A stretch of DNA of 34,542 nt, taken from an uncultured Desulfovibrio sp. (GTDB lineage: Bacteria > Desulfobacterota > Desulfovibrionia > Desulfovibrionales > Desulfovibrionaceae). The position numbers and the translations under genes are program-made. Positions 1 through 7,457 of the stretch are shown here, in pieces; positions within the stretch are counted from its first letter, which is position 1; each line of letters begins with the position of its first letter. Below the pieces are notes generated by a model, which saw only the letters and a list, made by a program, of their open reading frames with translations, did no database searches and had not been told where the DNA came from. The stretch lies in NCBI GenBank assembly GCA_934546745.1, contig CAKTDV010000026.1, positions 1-34,542 of the forward strand. The letters are read 5' to 3'.

Positions 1-117
1 GAAGAGGCAATTATCCTTTGCCACACCTCCCCACTGCCCGCTTTGCCCAGGCAGATGAGGTTCCAACAAGGCCCATGTGGCATCAGAGATGTCATGGCGG
101 CGTTGAGGATTCGTCAT
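1..117 (-). CDS. IS5-family transposase, N-terminal fragment
   Basis: Translation from the ATG at 117 gives 39 residues starting MTNPQRRHDISDATWALLEP and continuing with a GQWGG motif. This is the typical amino terminus of small IS5-family (IS1031/IS427-like) DDE transposases, in which the N-terminal helical region precedes the DDE catalytic domain. The reading frame is open to the window edge, so it is truncated by the contig end, not visibly broken. No catalytic residue is within the visible part. The other IS fragment at the right edge carries the C-terminal 34 residues of a transposase of the same type, in the same orientation. Confidence 0.85.
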   Translation of the reverse strand, partial: MTNPQRRHDISDATWALLEPHLPGQSGQWGGVAKDNCLF

Positions 118-177
118 AAGCACATCCTTGCAGAATTGATGCGCTTTGCATAATATAAATCTCGTGTAAACACTACC
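1..177 (-). mobile_element. IS5-family insertion sequence, 5' end (cut by window edge)
   Basis: This is the transposase-start end of an insertion sequence that continues beyond the left edge. It holds the first 39 codons of the transposase and a terminal inverted repeat at 161-177. That repeat, read on the minus strand, is GGTAGTGTTTACACGAG. The same 17 bases with one mismatch occur at 34419-34435. A CTAG tetranucleotide lies at the outer boundary, matching the YTAR/TA-type targets of IS5-related elements. Family assignment rests on the protein; the exact subgroup is not resolved. Confidence 0.85.
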
Positions 178-233
178 TAGAATGGTTTCATGATAGTGTG
201 TGCCCATAACACGTGTATGATTTTTTCAACCCG

Positions 234-677
234 CTATCCGGAGAGCCGCCGGAACAGCGCGCGGTAGTGATCCCGCAGGATATCCCGCCGGAAGGCGGCA
301 TCGTAGGGGGTCAGGCCGATATGCGCCTGAAGGGAGAGGACGGGCGCGCGCGGCGGGGAGAGCGAGACGCCGTAGGAGGCTGCTCCCATGCTCCTGCCCA
401 GAAGGCGCGCGCGGATTTCCAGCCTGCCGGACAGGGGCGCGGAGGGCCAGCGGCAGGATTCCAGCGAAAGCAGAAAGGCGTGCGCCCCGAAGTCCTCCAG
501 CCAGCGCAGATGCAGCGCCGCCGTCTGCGCTGCGGCTTCCAGCGCCAGAAAGAAGGGGAGTTCCCCGGCCTGTTTCCAGGCGGTGAGTTCCGTCGCGTCC
601 ACAGAAGCGACGCCGTCCAGCGGAAGAAAGGGAACGGGCGCCTCGCGCAGCACGTCGTCCAGAGGCGTGGCGATCAT
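234..677 (-). CDS. Hotdog-fold 3-hydroxyacyl-ACP dehydratase-like protein (FabZ/ApeP-like)
   Basis: A 147-residue protein whose ATG overlaps the ketosynthase stop (ATGA, 674-677), so the two are translationally coupled. The size and the segment with Glu47 and Gln51 (LEAAAQ) match the central helix of FabZ/FabA-type dehydratases, where the Glu is catalytic. The His that normally precedes this helix in FabZ (HFP motif) is not present; the equivalent stretch reads GELPFF. This resembles the ApeP-type dehydratases of aryl polyene clusters more than housekeeping FabZ. The expected role is dehydration of 3-hydroxyacyl chains on the neighbouring ACP; the substrate is unknown. The gene ends 57 bases before the IS. 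No strong terminator is visible between them, so the operon may once have continued. Fold fairly certain, activity inferred. Confidence 0.65.
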   Translation of the reverse strand: MIATPLDDVLREAPVPFLPLDGVASVDATELTAWKQAGELPFFLALEAAAQTAALHLRWLEDFGAHAFLLSLESCRWPSAPLSGRLEIRARLLGRSMGAASYGVSLSPPRAPVLSLQAHIGLTPYDAAFRRDILRDHYRALFRRLSG

Positions 678-1960
678 GGTTCCGCTCCGCCAAGGCGCAC
701 GACAAGGGCCGCGTTCTGTCCGCCGAAACCGAAACTTTCCAGCAGCCCTACCGGGCCGGGAAAGGGCGCGGGCGTCCGCACAAAACGCACATCCTCCCGC
801 AGCGGACGCGGGAAAGCGCGCAGTGGGGGCATCCGCCCCGCCTCCCATGCGGCCAGCACACAGGCCAGCTCCAGCGCGCCGCAGGCGGCGGACGTATGCC
901 CGATCCAGGATTTGAGCGCCATGACCGCCGGGCCGCCGCCAAAGAGGCGCGCCAGCAGGGCCGCTTCCATGCCGTCGTTCAGCGGCGTTCCCGTGCCGTG
1001 CGCCGCAACCCAGTCCAGGGCTTCCGGCGCGACGCGGGCCTGACGCAGGGCCGTGCGCACGGCGGTTTCCGCATGGCGTCCCGAGGGATCGGGGGCCGTC
1101 AGCGCGCCGCCGTCGCAGCTGGCTCCGTAGCCCAGAATTTCCGCCAGAACGCGCGCGCCGCGCGCCCGCGCCAGCGCAAGGGATTCCAGCACAAGGGCCG
1201 CTCCTCCCTCGCCGGGAGCGAAACCGTCGGCATCGGGCGCAAAGACGCGCGGGCCGAGGGAGGCCGTCGCGGCATCGCGGCGGCAAAGGGCTCTGGCCTT
1301 GGCGTAGCCCAGCAGGCCATGCCCGGAAAGGCGGGAATCCCCGGCCATGACCAGCAGGCGTTCCGCGTCGCCCGTGGCGATGCGGCGGAAGGCCCGCCCC
1401 AGCGCCTGGGTTGCCGAGGCGCAGGCGGCGTTGACCGTGAGGGCTTCACCGTGCAGGCTGAGAAGCTGGTTCAGGGCCGCGCACGCCGTATTGGGCAGCC
1501 AGCGCAGCAGCCACAGGGCCGCAAGGCCCGGCGCGGCGGCATCGGCGGGATCGCCGGCGGCGGCCCCGTGCGGCGGCGGGAGCGCGGAGGGCAGACCGGG
1601 TTCGGCCGCCACGTCCAGCATGGGGCCCAGCGCCGCCAGTACCGGCGTTTCCGGCGGGAGGGGCAGGGCGGGGGAAAAGCCGGCGTCCGCCACGGCGCGC
1701 AAGGCCGCCACAAGGGCGAAGCGGCCGCCGCGCGGCACAGAGCCGCGACGCCGCCAGTCCCGCAGACGACCGGCCGCCGCATCGGAACCGAGGCCGTCGC
1801 CGTCCGGCGGCGATGCGGGACAGACGGCGTAGCCCGCCAGACCGAAGGCCGCGGAGGGCTGAAAGGGCGAGACGTCCCGCGTAAAAAAGGCCGCCGCCCC
1901 GGCGCGGCTGTGTCCCGCAGCGGCACAGAGGCCCGCGCCCGTCACCACAACGCGCGCCAC
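674..1960 (-). CDS. Beta-ketoacyl-ACP synthase (FabF-like ketosynthase)
   Basis: A 428-residue condensing enzyme of the thiolase fold that should extend acyl chains carried on an ACP by decarboxylative Claisen condensation. The full catalytic triad is visible: Cys180 in VNAACASA, His321 in AHGTGTPLND and His355 in IGHTSAACG, with Lys350 just before. It is therefore an active-type KS and not a chain-length factor. A GTG start at 1960 is chosen because GGAGGT lies about 9 bases upstream and overlaps the end of the ACP gene (stop at 1968). Longer in-frame starts would run into the ACP gene. The sequence between the N-terminal VTGAG motif and the active site is Ala/Pro-rich and divergent from housekeeping FabF, suggesting a specialised pathway. 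It sits in a five-gene operon with ACP, SDR and dehydratase. Confidence 0.88.
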   Translation of the reverse strand: MARVVVTGAGLCAAAGHSRAGAAAFFTRDVSPFQPSAAFGLAGYAVCPASPPDGDGLGSDAAAGRLRDWRRRGSVPRGGRFALVAALRAVADAGFSPALPLPPETPVLAALGPMLDVAAEPGLPSALPPPHGAAAGDPADAAAPGLAALWLLRWLPNTACAALNQLLSLHGEALTVNAACASATQALGRAFRRIATGDAERLLVMAGDSRLSGHGLLGYAKARALCRRDAATASLGPRVFAPDADGFAPGEGGAALVLESLALARARGARVLAEILGYGASCDGGALTAPDPSGRHAETAVRTALRQARVAPEALDWVAAHGTGTPLNDGMEAALLARLFGGGPAVMALKSWIGHTSAACGALELACVLAAWEAGRMPPLRAFPRPLREDVRFVRTPAPFPGPVGLLESFGFGGQNAALVVRLGGAEP

Positions 1961-1967
1961 GGCGGCC

Positions 1968-2354
1968 TTACCTCCGGGCGGCCGCCACGTAGGCCGCGAT
2001 GTCGGCCGCGCACAGAAGGGGCATGGCACGCGGTTGCGCCGCCTCCCGCGCCAGCGCCCGGCGGCGTTCCTCCGTCAGATGGGGGTAGGCCGCCCGCAGG
2101 GCCGCTTCCGGCGAGCCGCCTTCGGCGCGGCATTCCGCCAGCAGATAGCGCAGGTTTTTCAGAAAAACGACATCCTCGTCCACGGGAATGCCGAAATCCG
2201 CATTCAGACGCACCGCGATTTCCAGCAGATCCACGGATTCGCCGCCAAGATCGGCCATAATCCGCGTTTCCGGCGCAATGTCCTGGGGCTCGCGATCAAA
2301 AATGGCTGCGATGATGGCCTGTACCTTCGGCCAGCTTTCCTGTTCCGTCTTCAT
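1968..2354 (-). CDS. Acyl carrier protein with C-terminal extension
   Basis: 128 residues, longer than a typical 80-residue ACP. Residues about 5-75 look like a phosphopantetheine-binding four-helix domain. Ser40 in LGGESVDLLE occupies the 4'-phosphopantetheine attachment site (classical motif DSLD; here ESVD). The extra 50 residues (EEGGSPEAALRAAY-like, then ALAREAAQ) form a helical tail of unknown function. ATG at 2354 has AAGGAAG about 8 bases upstream. It is 34 bases after the SDR stop and 7 bases before the ketosynthase start, so it is cotranscribed with both. It likely tethers the growing acyl chain for the neighbouring KS, SDR and dehydratase. Confidence 0.8.
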   Translation of the reverse strand: MKTEQESWPKVQAIIAAIFDREPQDIAPETRIMADLGGESVDLLEIAVRLNADFGIPVDEDVVFLKNLRYLLAECRAEGGSPEAALRAAYPHLTEERRRALAREAAQPRAMPLLCAADIAAYVAAARR

Positions 2355-2388
2355 CAAGGCTTCCTTTTGCGGTCTGAAACCGCGCCCT

Positions 2389-3126
2389 TCAGGGGCCCGC
2401 CTTGCGGGCCGACAGTCCGCCGTCCAGCGGCACGACGGCCGCGTTGACGGCGGCGGCGTCCGCCGACACAAGCCAGCAGAGGGCCCGCGCAATCTCCCCG
2501 GCATCCACCAGCTTTCCCGACGGCATGGCCCGGCGCGCCTCCCCGCCGCGCGCCGCAAGGAAAACGCGCCCCCGCCCCATGTCCAGCCAGGGCAGGCGGG
2601 CGGCGCACGTCGTGATGCCCCTGCCCGCAAGTTCGATACCCACGCCGCGAAACAGGGCCTCCCCGGCCGCCTTGGCGGCGGCATAGAGGCTCTGCCCCGG
2701 GGCCGGGCGTTCCGTTGCCGCCGAGGACACAAAGACGCAGCGCCCGAAGCGCCCGGCAAGCATGGCGCGTGTCACCGCGCGCAGGGCGCGCGCCCGATCC
2801 GCCACGTCCTCGGCGGCCCAGCGGCACAGATCCTCCGGCACGGCTCCCGCCAGCAGCGTTTCCCGCCGGGAATGCCGCAAATCCACAAAATGGGCCGGAT
2901 ACGCGCCGCAGACGGCCCGGCAGCGCTCCGGCAGGCTCTCCGGCGACATGTCCACCGAGGGAGGCAGCACAGGCAGCCCCTCCGCCGCGCAGGCGGCGCG
3001 ACCCTCCGCGCTCTGGCAGTCGGAACAGGTGCGCGCGCCCTCGTCCCGCAGGGCCGCCGCCAGCAGGCGTCCCAGTTCGCAGCCGCCGCCGCGCAGCAGC
3101 ACCGGCCCCCGGAAGGTCAGACGCAC
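2389..3126 (-). CDS. Short-chain dehydrogenase/reductase (FabG-like ketoreductase)
   Basis: A 245-residue SDR. The catalytic residues are visible: Ser134/135 in VFVSSAA, Tyr148 and Lys152 in the YAAAK segment (YxxxK). The N-terminal nucleotide-binding loop reads GGGCELG (residues 13-19), a degenerate form of TGxxxGIG with the central Gly replaced by Glu. Cofactor preference cannot be read. The C-terminal LDGG motif is typical of FabG-type enzymes. GTG at 3126 is the start, 5 bases after the stop of the upstream secreted protein, with GGAAG as a plausible ribosome site. In this operon it should reduce 3-ketoacyl-ACP made by the KS. Family sure, substrate inferred. Confidence 0.82.
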   Translation of the reverse strand: MRLTFRGPVLLRGGGCELGRLLAAALRDEGARTCSDCQSAEGRAACAAEGLPVLPPSVDMSPESLPERCRAVCGAYPAHFVDLRHSRRETLLAGAVPEDLCRWAAEDVADRARALRAVTRAMLAGRFGRCVFVSSAATERPAPGQSLYAAAKAAGEALFRGVGIELAGRGITTCAARLPWLDMGRGRVFLAARGGEARRAMPSGKLVDAGEIARALCWLVSADAAAVNAAVVPLDGGLSARKAGP

Positions 3127-3131
3127 CGGCG

Positions 3132-3599
3132 CTACTTCCAGAGATTGCGGTACTTGGCGGCAAGACCGTCGGAACGCTCCACAAGCCTGTCGGCCAGCGC
3201 GTCCACGTCCTCAGAGTTGACGGTTCCCAGATCGCGCGCCAGCAGGAAGCTCAGCAGGTCGTCGCGCTCGGTGAAGACCCAGCAGATCGCGTACACCGAT
3301 CCCACGTTGGGGCGATCGGGAAATTCCGGACGGGTCTGCACCAGGACGCGCATCTTGCGATCGTTGGCCGCCAGCAGGCGAAAGAGGGAACTCTGGTTGA
3401 AACGCTCCTTCAACCGCATGGCAAGACGGGCGCCGATGCTGTCCGTCCCTTCCAGCTCCACGGCGATGGGCGTCGCGGGCGCGTCGCTCTTCGCCGGGGT
3501 GTCCGGCACGGCGGCCTGACGGCCTGTTTCCGCGGCGATCACGGGCGCGGCAAGGCTTACCGCCAGCGCGGCCGCCGCCGCAACATATGCTCTTCTCAC
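3132..3599 (-). CDS. Secreted/periplasmic protein of unknown function
   Basis: 155 residues with a Sec-type signal peptide (MRRAYVAAAAALAVSLAAPV, likely cleaved near residue 22 after AIAA). A short Pro/Ala-rich linker and a mixed alpha/beta domain of about 110 residues follow. GTG start at 3599 has a strong AAAGGAGG ribosome site. I recognise no named family. The core segment from VELEGTDSIGARLAMRLKE onward (a long amphipathic helix, then a beta strand with VLVQTRPEF) looks like a folded domain. It is the first gene of the operon with SDR, ACP, KS and dehydratase, so a role in handling or exporting their product is possible but not shown. It is divergent from asnS. Confidence 0.7.
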   Translation of the reverse strand: MRRAYVAAAAALAVSLAAPVIAAETGRQAAVPDTPAKSDAPATPIAVELEGTDSIGARLAMRLKERFNQSSLFRLLAANDRKMRVLVQTRPEFPDRPNVGSVYAICWVFTERDDLLSFLLARDLGTVNSEDVDALADRLVERSDGLAAKYRNLWK

Positions 3600-3772
3600 G
3601 GCAAAACCTCCTTTCGCCGCAAAACATCAGGAACGGATCCACCCTAAATGACTTCGCCGCAAAAGCCAAGAAGACCTCCGCTGGACAGACGCCCGGCTTC
3701 CCTTTAGAAAAAGCGGATTGCGGGTGTCACAGCCCCGGCCCCCCCTACCTTACCAAACATCAAGGAAGCTCC

Positions 3773-5137
3773 ATGCAACGCACGCTCATCGTCGATGCGC
3801 TGGCCTCCGCGCGGCCCCAGGCGGCCCTGACCGTCTGCGGCTGGATACGCACGCGGCGCGACGCCAAGGGTTTTTGTTTTGTGGAAATCAACGACGGTTC
3901 CTGCCTCGCCAACCTGCAGTGTATTGTCGACGAGGGCACGCCCGCCCATGAGGCGCTCGGCAACGCCTCCACGGGAGCCTCCCTTGCCGTCACGGGGGAT
4001 CTGGTCGCCTCTCCCGGCAAGGGGCAGGCGTGGGAGCTGCGGGCCAGCGGGGCGCGCGTCTTCGGCCTTGCGGATCCGGAAACCTTTCCTCTCCAGAAAA
4101 AACGCCATTCCGACGAGTTTCTGCGTACCATCGCCCATCTGCGCGCCCGCACCAACAAATACGGGGCCGCCTTCCGGCTGCGCGGCGAGGCCGCGCGGGC
4201 CGTCCACGACTTTTTTCACCAGCGCCGCTTTACCTGGGTGCATACGCCCATTCTGACCGGGTCCGACTGTGAGGGCGCGGGCGAGATGTTCCGCGTCACG
4301 ACCCTTCCCCCCGGCGCGGCGGATCCCGCCGGAGACTTTTTCGGCCGCCCGGCGCGGCTGACCGTCTCCGGCCAGCTGGAGGCCGAGGCGCTGGCCCTGG
4401 GGCTGGGTCGCGTGTACGCGTTCGGGCCAGCCTTCCGCGCGGAAAACTCCAACACCCCGCGCCATGCCGCCGAATTCTGGATGATTGAGCCGGAAATGGC
4501 CTTTGCCGATCTGGAAGACATCATGGAGCTTGGCGAAAGCCTGACGCGCCATGTGCTGGATCACGTGCTGACGCGCTGCGAAGCCGATATCAGGCTCTTT
4601 GACGCCTTTGTGGACAAGGGGCTGCATCAGCGCCTGAGGGACATGATCGCCCGGCCCTTTGCCCGCGTCTCCTATGCCGAAGCCGTCGCCATTCTGCAAC
4701 ACTCCGGCAGGGACTTCGCCTATCCCGTGTCTTTTGGAGCCGATTTGCAGACGGAACACGAGCGCCACCTTGCCGGGGAGCATTTCAGGCGCCCTGTCTT
4801 TGTCTACGACTACCCCAGGGAAATCAAGGCGTTCTACATGAAGGCCAACGACGATGGCCGCACCGTCGCCGCCACGGACATGCTGGTGCCGCGCATCGGC
4901 GAACTTCTCGGCGGTTCCCAGCGCGAGGACGATCCGCATAAACTGGCCGCCCGCATCAGGGAACTGGGCCAGAACCCGGAGGAGTACGGATGGTATCTGG
5001 ATTTGCGCCGTTTCGGCGGCGTGCCCCATGCCGGTTTCGGCCTCGGTTTTGAGCGTCTGATCATGCTGCTGACCGGCATCGCCAATATCCGCGATGTCAT
5101 TCCCTTCCCCCGCACCCCCGGAAATCTGGAGTTCTAG
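3773..5137 (+). CDS. asnS: Asparaginyl-tRNA synthetase
   Basis: 454-residue class IIb aminoacyl-tRNA synthetase that charges tRNA-Asn in the cytoplasm. An N-terminal OB-fold anticodon-binding domain (residues about 15-110, CGWIRTRRDAKGFCFVEIND) is followed by the class II catalytic core. Motif 2 is the AsnRS-type FRAENSNTPRHAAEFWMIEP, and motif 3 is GFGLGFERLIMLLTG near the C-terminus. The length matches bacterial AsnS. ATG at 3773 is chosen because AAGGAAG precedes it; the frame is open further upstream to 3587, but that stretch overlaps the divergent gene's control region. A strong terminator follows, so it is probably monocistronic. The 173 bases upstream hold the divergent promoters; I could not fix -35/-10 boxes and saw no T-box. 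Confidence 0.97.
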   Translation: MQRTLIVDALASARPQAALTVCGWIRTRRDAKGFCFVEINDGSCLANLQCIVDEGTPAHEALGNASTGASLAVTGDLVASPGKGQAWELRASGARVFGLADPETFPLQKKRHSDEFLRTIAHLRARTNKYGAAFRLRGEAARAVHDFFHQRRFTWVHTPILTGSDCEGAGEMFRVTTLPPGAADPAGDFFGRPARLTVSGQLEAEALALGLGRVYAFGPAFRAENSNTPRHAAEFWMIEPEMAFADLEDIMELGESLTRHVLDHVLTRCEADIRLFDAFVDKGLHQRLRDMIARPFARVSYAEAVAILQHSGRDFAYPVSFGADLQTEHERHLAGEHFRRPVFVYDYPREIKAFYMKANDDGRTVAATDMLVPRIGELLGGSQREDDPHKLAARIRELGQNPEEYGWYLDLRRFGGVPHAGFGLGFERLIMLLTGIANIRDVIPFPRTPGNLEF

Positions 5138-5164
5138 CGCGGTCTTGCCGCGCCGCCGTTGCCT

Positions 5165-5198
5165 GGGCGTCCTCTCCGGGGAGGAGGACGCCCTTTTT
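5165..5198 (+). terminator. Intrinsic terminator of asnS
   Basis: A perfect 10-bp stem, GGGCGTCCTC (5165-5174) with GAGGACGCCC (5184-5193), and a 9-base loop, followed at once by TTTTT (5194-5198). It lies 28 bases after the asnS stop codon. Confidence 0.92.
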
Positions 5199-5277
5199 CT
5201 GTCAGACCGTCTCAGAACTTGCGCATAACCAGATTGCGGCGTAGAAATAGAAAAATTCCGTACAAAGGGGAAAGGGG

Positions 5278-7323
5278 ATGCGTTTTACCGTTACGCTTAC
5301 GCATAAATACATTCTCAGTATCCTGGCGGCGCTTTTGCTGCTGGGGAGCGTCCTGTTCAGCGTCAACATGTATTTTATGGGCCATGCCCTCAACGTCAGT
5401 ATTGAAAGCAACGTAATGAACATGCGGCGCATGGTCGATACGCACTGGCAGCGCACCGGCGACAACTTCCTCCGCCTGGCTTCCGTGGGGGCGGAAAACA
5501 GCGTCATCATCGAGGCGCTGCAAAAGGGCGATGTGCCCGCCGTGCAGGCCTTTGCCCGGCAGTTGCAGAAAATTTCCGGAAGCGAGTTCTGCACCATCAC
5601 CGACGCCCACGGCAAGGTCATGGGGCGCGGCCATTCCGGCAAACACGGCGACGACGTCACCAATCAGGCCACCGTCGTGCGTGCCCTTGGCGGCAAGGCC
5701 AATCTGGACATCGTGGACGGCACCGTCGTTCCCTTCACCCTGCGCTCGTCCGTTCCCGTGCGCGCCGCGGACGGCGCCGTCCTTGGCACCATCTCCCTCG
5801 GACAGGCCCTTGCCCAGACCACCTATGTGGACAAGCTCCAGACACTGACCGGGCTGGACGTGTCCCTTTTCAAGAACGATGTCCGCGCGCAGACGACGCT
5901 GACGCGGCAGGACGGTACCCGCGCCACGGGCACGCGTATGACGGATCAGGGCATTCTGAACACGGTGTTCCGGGACGGGAAGCACTTTTTTACGATGAAC
6001 GAGCTGTTCGGAGAGATGTTTGCCTCCTGTTACTGGCCCATGCGCAACGCCGAGGGCAAGACCGTCGGCATGTGGTTCATCGGCGCGTCCATCGACAAGA
6101 TATTCGCGTTGCGTGACGACGCCGTGCGCCACAGCGTGCTGGCGACCTGTCTTGTGCTGCTGTTCCAGATGGCGCTTTCGGTGATCATCGGCATCCGCAT
6201 CGGACGTCCCGTCAAGCAGATTTCCCACTATGCCGATGTCGTGGCCGAAGATCCCATGAGCAGGGAGGAGCTGCCTGTGCGCGGCAGGGACGACATGGGC
6301 CTGCTGGCCAACGCGCTGCGCACCATGGTCGCCAGCCTGCAGAAGAACATCTCGCTGGCGGAGAGGAAGAGCGCCGAAGCCGACGAGAAGGCCAGTGAGG
6401 CCCGGCAGGCCACGGAGGAGGCGCAGAAGGCCAGGCACAGGGCGGAATATGCCCGCCGCGACGGTATGCTGGAGGCCGCCCGGCAGATTGAGGGCGTTAT
6501 GGAGGGGATACGCACGGCGCTGGACAATTTGACGGAACAGGTGCGGACGTCCAATGCCGATGCGGAACACTCCGCGACGCGCCTGGCCTCCACGGCGACG
6601 GCCATGGAGGAAATGAACGCCACCGTGCTGGAAGTGGCCAGCAATGCCGAAACGGCGGCCAAGGCCTCCAGCCATACGCACGACAGGGCCAGCGACGGTC
6701 AGGTCATCGTGCAGAAGGCCGTCGCGTCCATCCGTTCCGTCCACGATCAGACAAGCCAGCTCAAGGACGACATGAACGTGCTCGGCGATCAGGTGCAGGA
6801 GATCAACCGCATCATGGCCGTGATTTCCGATATTGCCGACCAGACCAACCTGCTGGCACTCAATGCCGCCATCGAGGCGGCCCGCGCGGGCGAGGCCGGG
6901 CGCGGCTTTGCCATCGTCGCCGACGAGGTGCGGAAGCTGGCCGAAAAGACCATGGCCTCCACCGCCGATGTGGGCAACGCCATCCGCGCCATTCAGGAAA
7001 GCACCCGCAAGAGCCGCGATCAGGTGGACACGTCCGTCGCCACCATTGCCGAGGCGACGGAGCTGGCCAACCAGTCCGGCCAGGCGCTCCAGGAAATTGT
7101 GGGGCTGATGGACAGCGCCGCCGATCAGGTGCGCGCCATCGCCACAGCCAGCGAGGAGCAGTCCGCGGCGTCCGAGGAAATCAATCAGTCCATCACGGAA
7201 GTGAACGATCTGTCCGCCCGTACCGCCGGCGCCATGCGCGCGGCAACTGAGGCGCTGGATCAGATCCATCAGCAGGTCGCCGCGCTGACGGCCCTGATCA
7301 CAGACATGCGGAATACGAAGTAG
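5278..7323 (+). CDS. Methyl-accepting chemotaxis protein (large periplasmic Cache-type sensor)
   Basis: 681-residue transmembrane chemoreceptor. TM1 spans residues about 11-32. A periplasmic sensor of about 250 residues follows, Cache-like with the repeated pattern FCTITDAHGKVMGRGHSG and a second sub-domain ending in GMWFIGASIDKI. TM2 is at about 286-310 and a HAMP linker at about 305-360. A cytoplasmic coiled-coil signalling domain follows, whose CheA/CheW-binding hairpin tip is VISDIADQTNLLALNAAIEA at about 514-533, then EAGRGFAIVADEVRKLAEKT. No C-terminal CheR/CheB pentapeptide tether is seen; it ends in DMRNTK. GGGGAAAGGGG supplies the ribosome site. It is followed by its own terminator and a second MCP. 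The ligand is unknown. Confidence 0.93.
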   Translation: MRFTVTLTHKYILSILAALLLLGSVLFSVNMYFMGHALNVSIESNVMNMRRMVDTHWQRTGDNFLRLASVGAENSVIIEALQKGDVPAVQAFARQLQKISGSEFCTITDAHGKVMGRGHSGKHGDDVTNQATVVRALGGKANLDIVDGTVVPFTLRSSVPVRAADGAVLGTISLGQALAQTTYVDKLQTLTGLDVSLFKNDVRAQTTLTRQDGTRATGTRMTDQGILNTVFRDGKHFFTMNELFGEMFASCYWPMRNAEGKTVGMWFIGASIDKIFALRDDAVRHSVLATCLVLLFQMALSVIIGIRIGRPVKQISHYADVVAEDPMSREELPVRGRDDMGLLANALRTMVASLQKNISLAERKSAEADEKASEARQATEEAQKARHRAEYARRDGMLEAARQIEGVMEGIRTALDNLTEQVRTSNADAEHSATRLASTATAMEEMNATVLEVASNAETAAKASSHTHDRASDGQVIVQKAVASIRSVHDQTSQLKDDMNVLGDQVQEINRIMAVISDIADQTNLLALNAAIEAARAGEAGRGFAIVADEVRKLAEKTMASTADVGNAIRAIQESTRKSRDQVDTSVATIAEATELANQSGQALQEIVGLMDSAADQVRAIATASEEQSAASEEINQSITEVNDLSARTAGAMRAATEALDQIHQQVAALTALITDMRNTK

Positions 7324-7354
7324 GGGAGCGCGCCCCCGCCTCGCTGGCATTTTT

Positions 7355-7396
7355 GCGTCCCGGCAGCTGGCGCCGCCCTGCCGGGGCGCGCTTTTT
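7355..7396 (+). terminator. Intrinsic terminator of the first MCP gene
   Basis: Stem GCGTCCCGGCAG (7355-7366) with CTGCCGGGGCGC (7378-7389), 12 bp including one G-T pair, then TTTTT at 7392-7396. It lies between the two MCP genes, so the second MCP probably has its own promoter between 7397 and 7457 or depends on read-through. Confidence 0.85.
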
Positions 7397-7457
7397 AGAG
7401 GGCGCGGGCAAGAGACGCGCCTCCACCGTCAACCCACACCGCACAGGGATTGCTGGC

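Noticed and set aside
213..2260. Long plus-strand open frames opposite the KS, dehydratase and ACP genes
   Set aside because: GC-rich shadows; the minus strand has start sites, ribosome sites and catalytic motifs.
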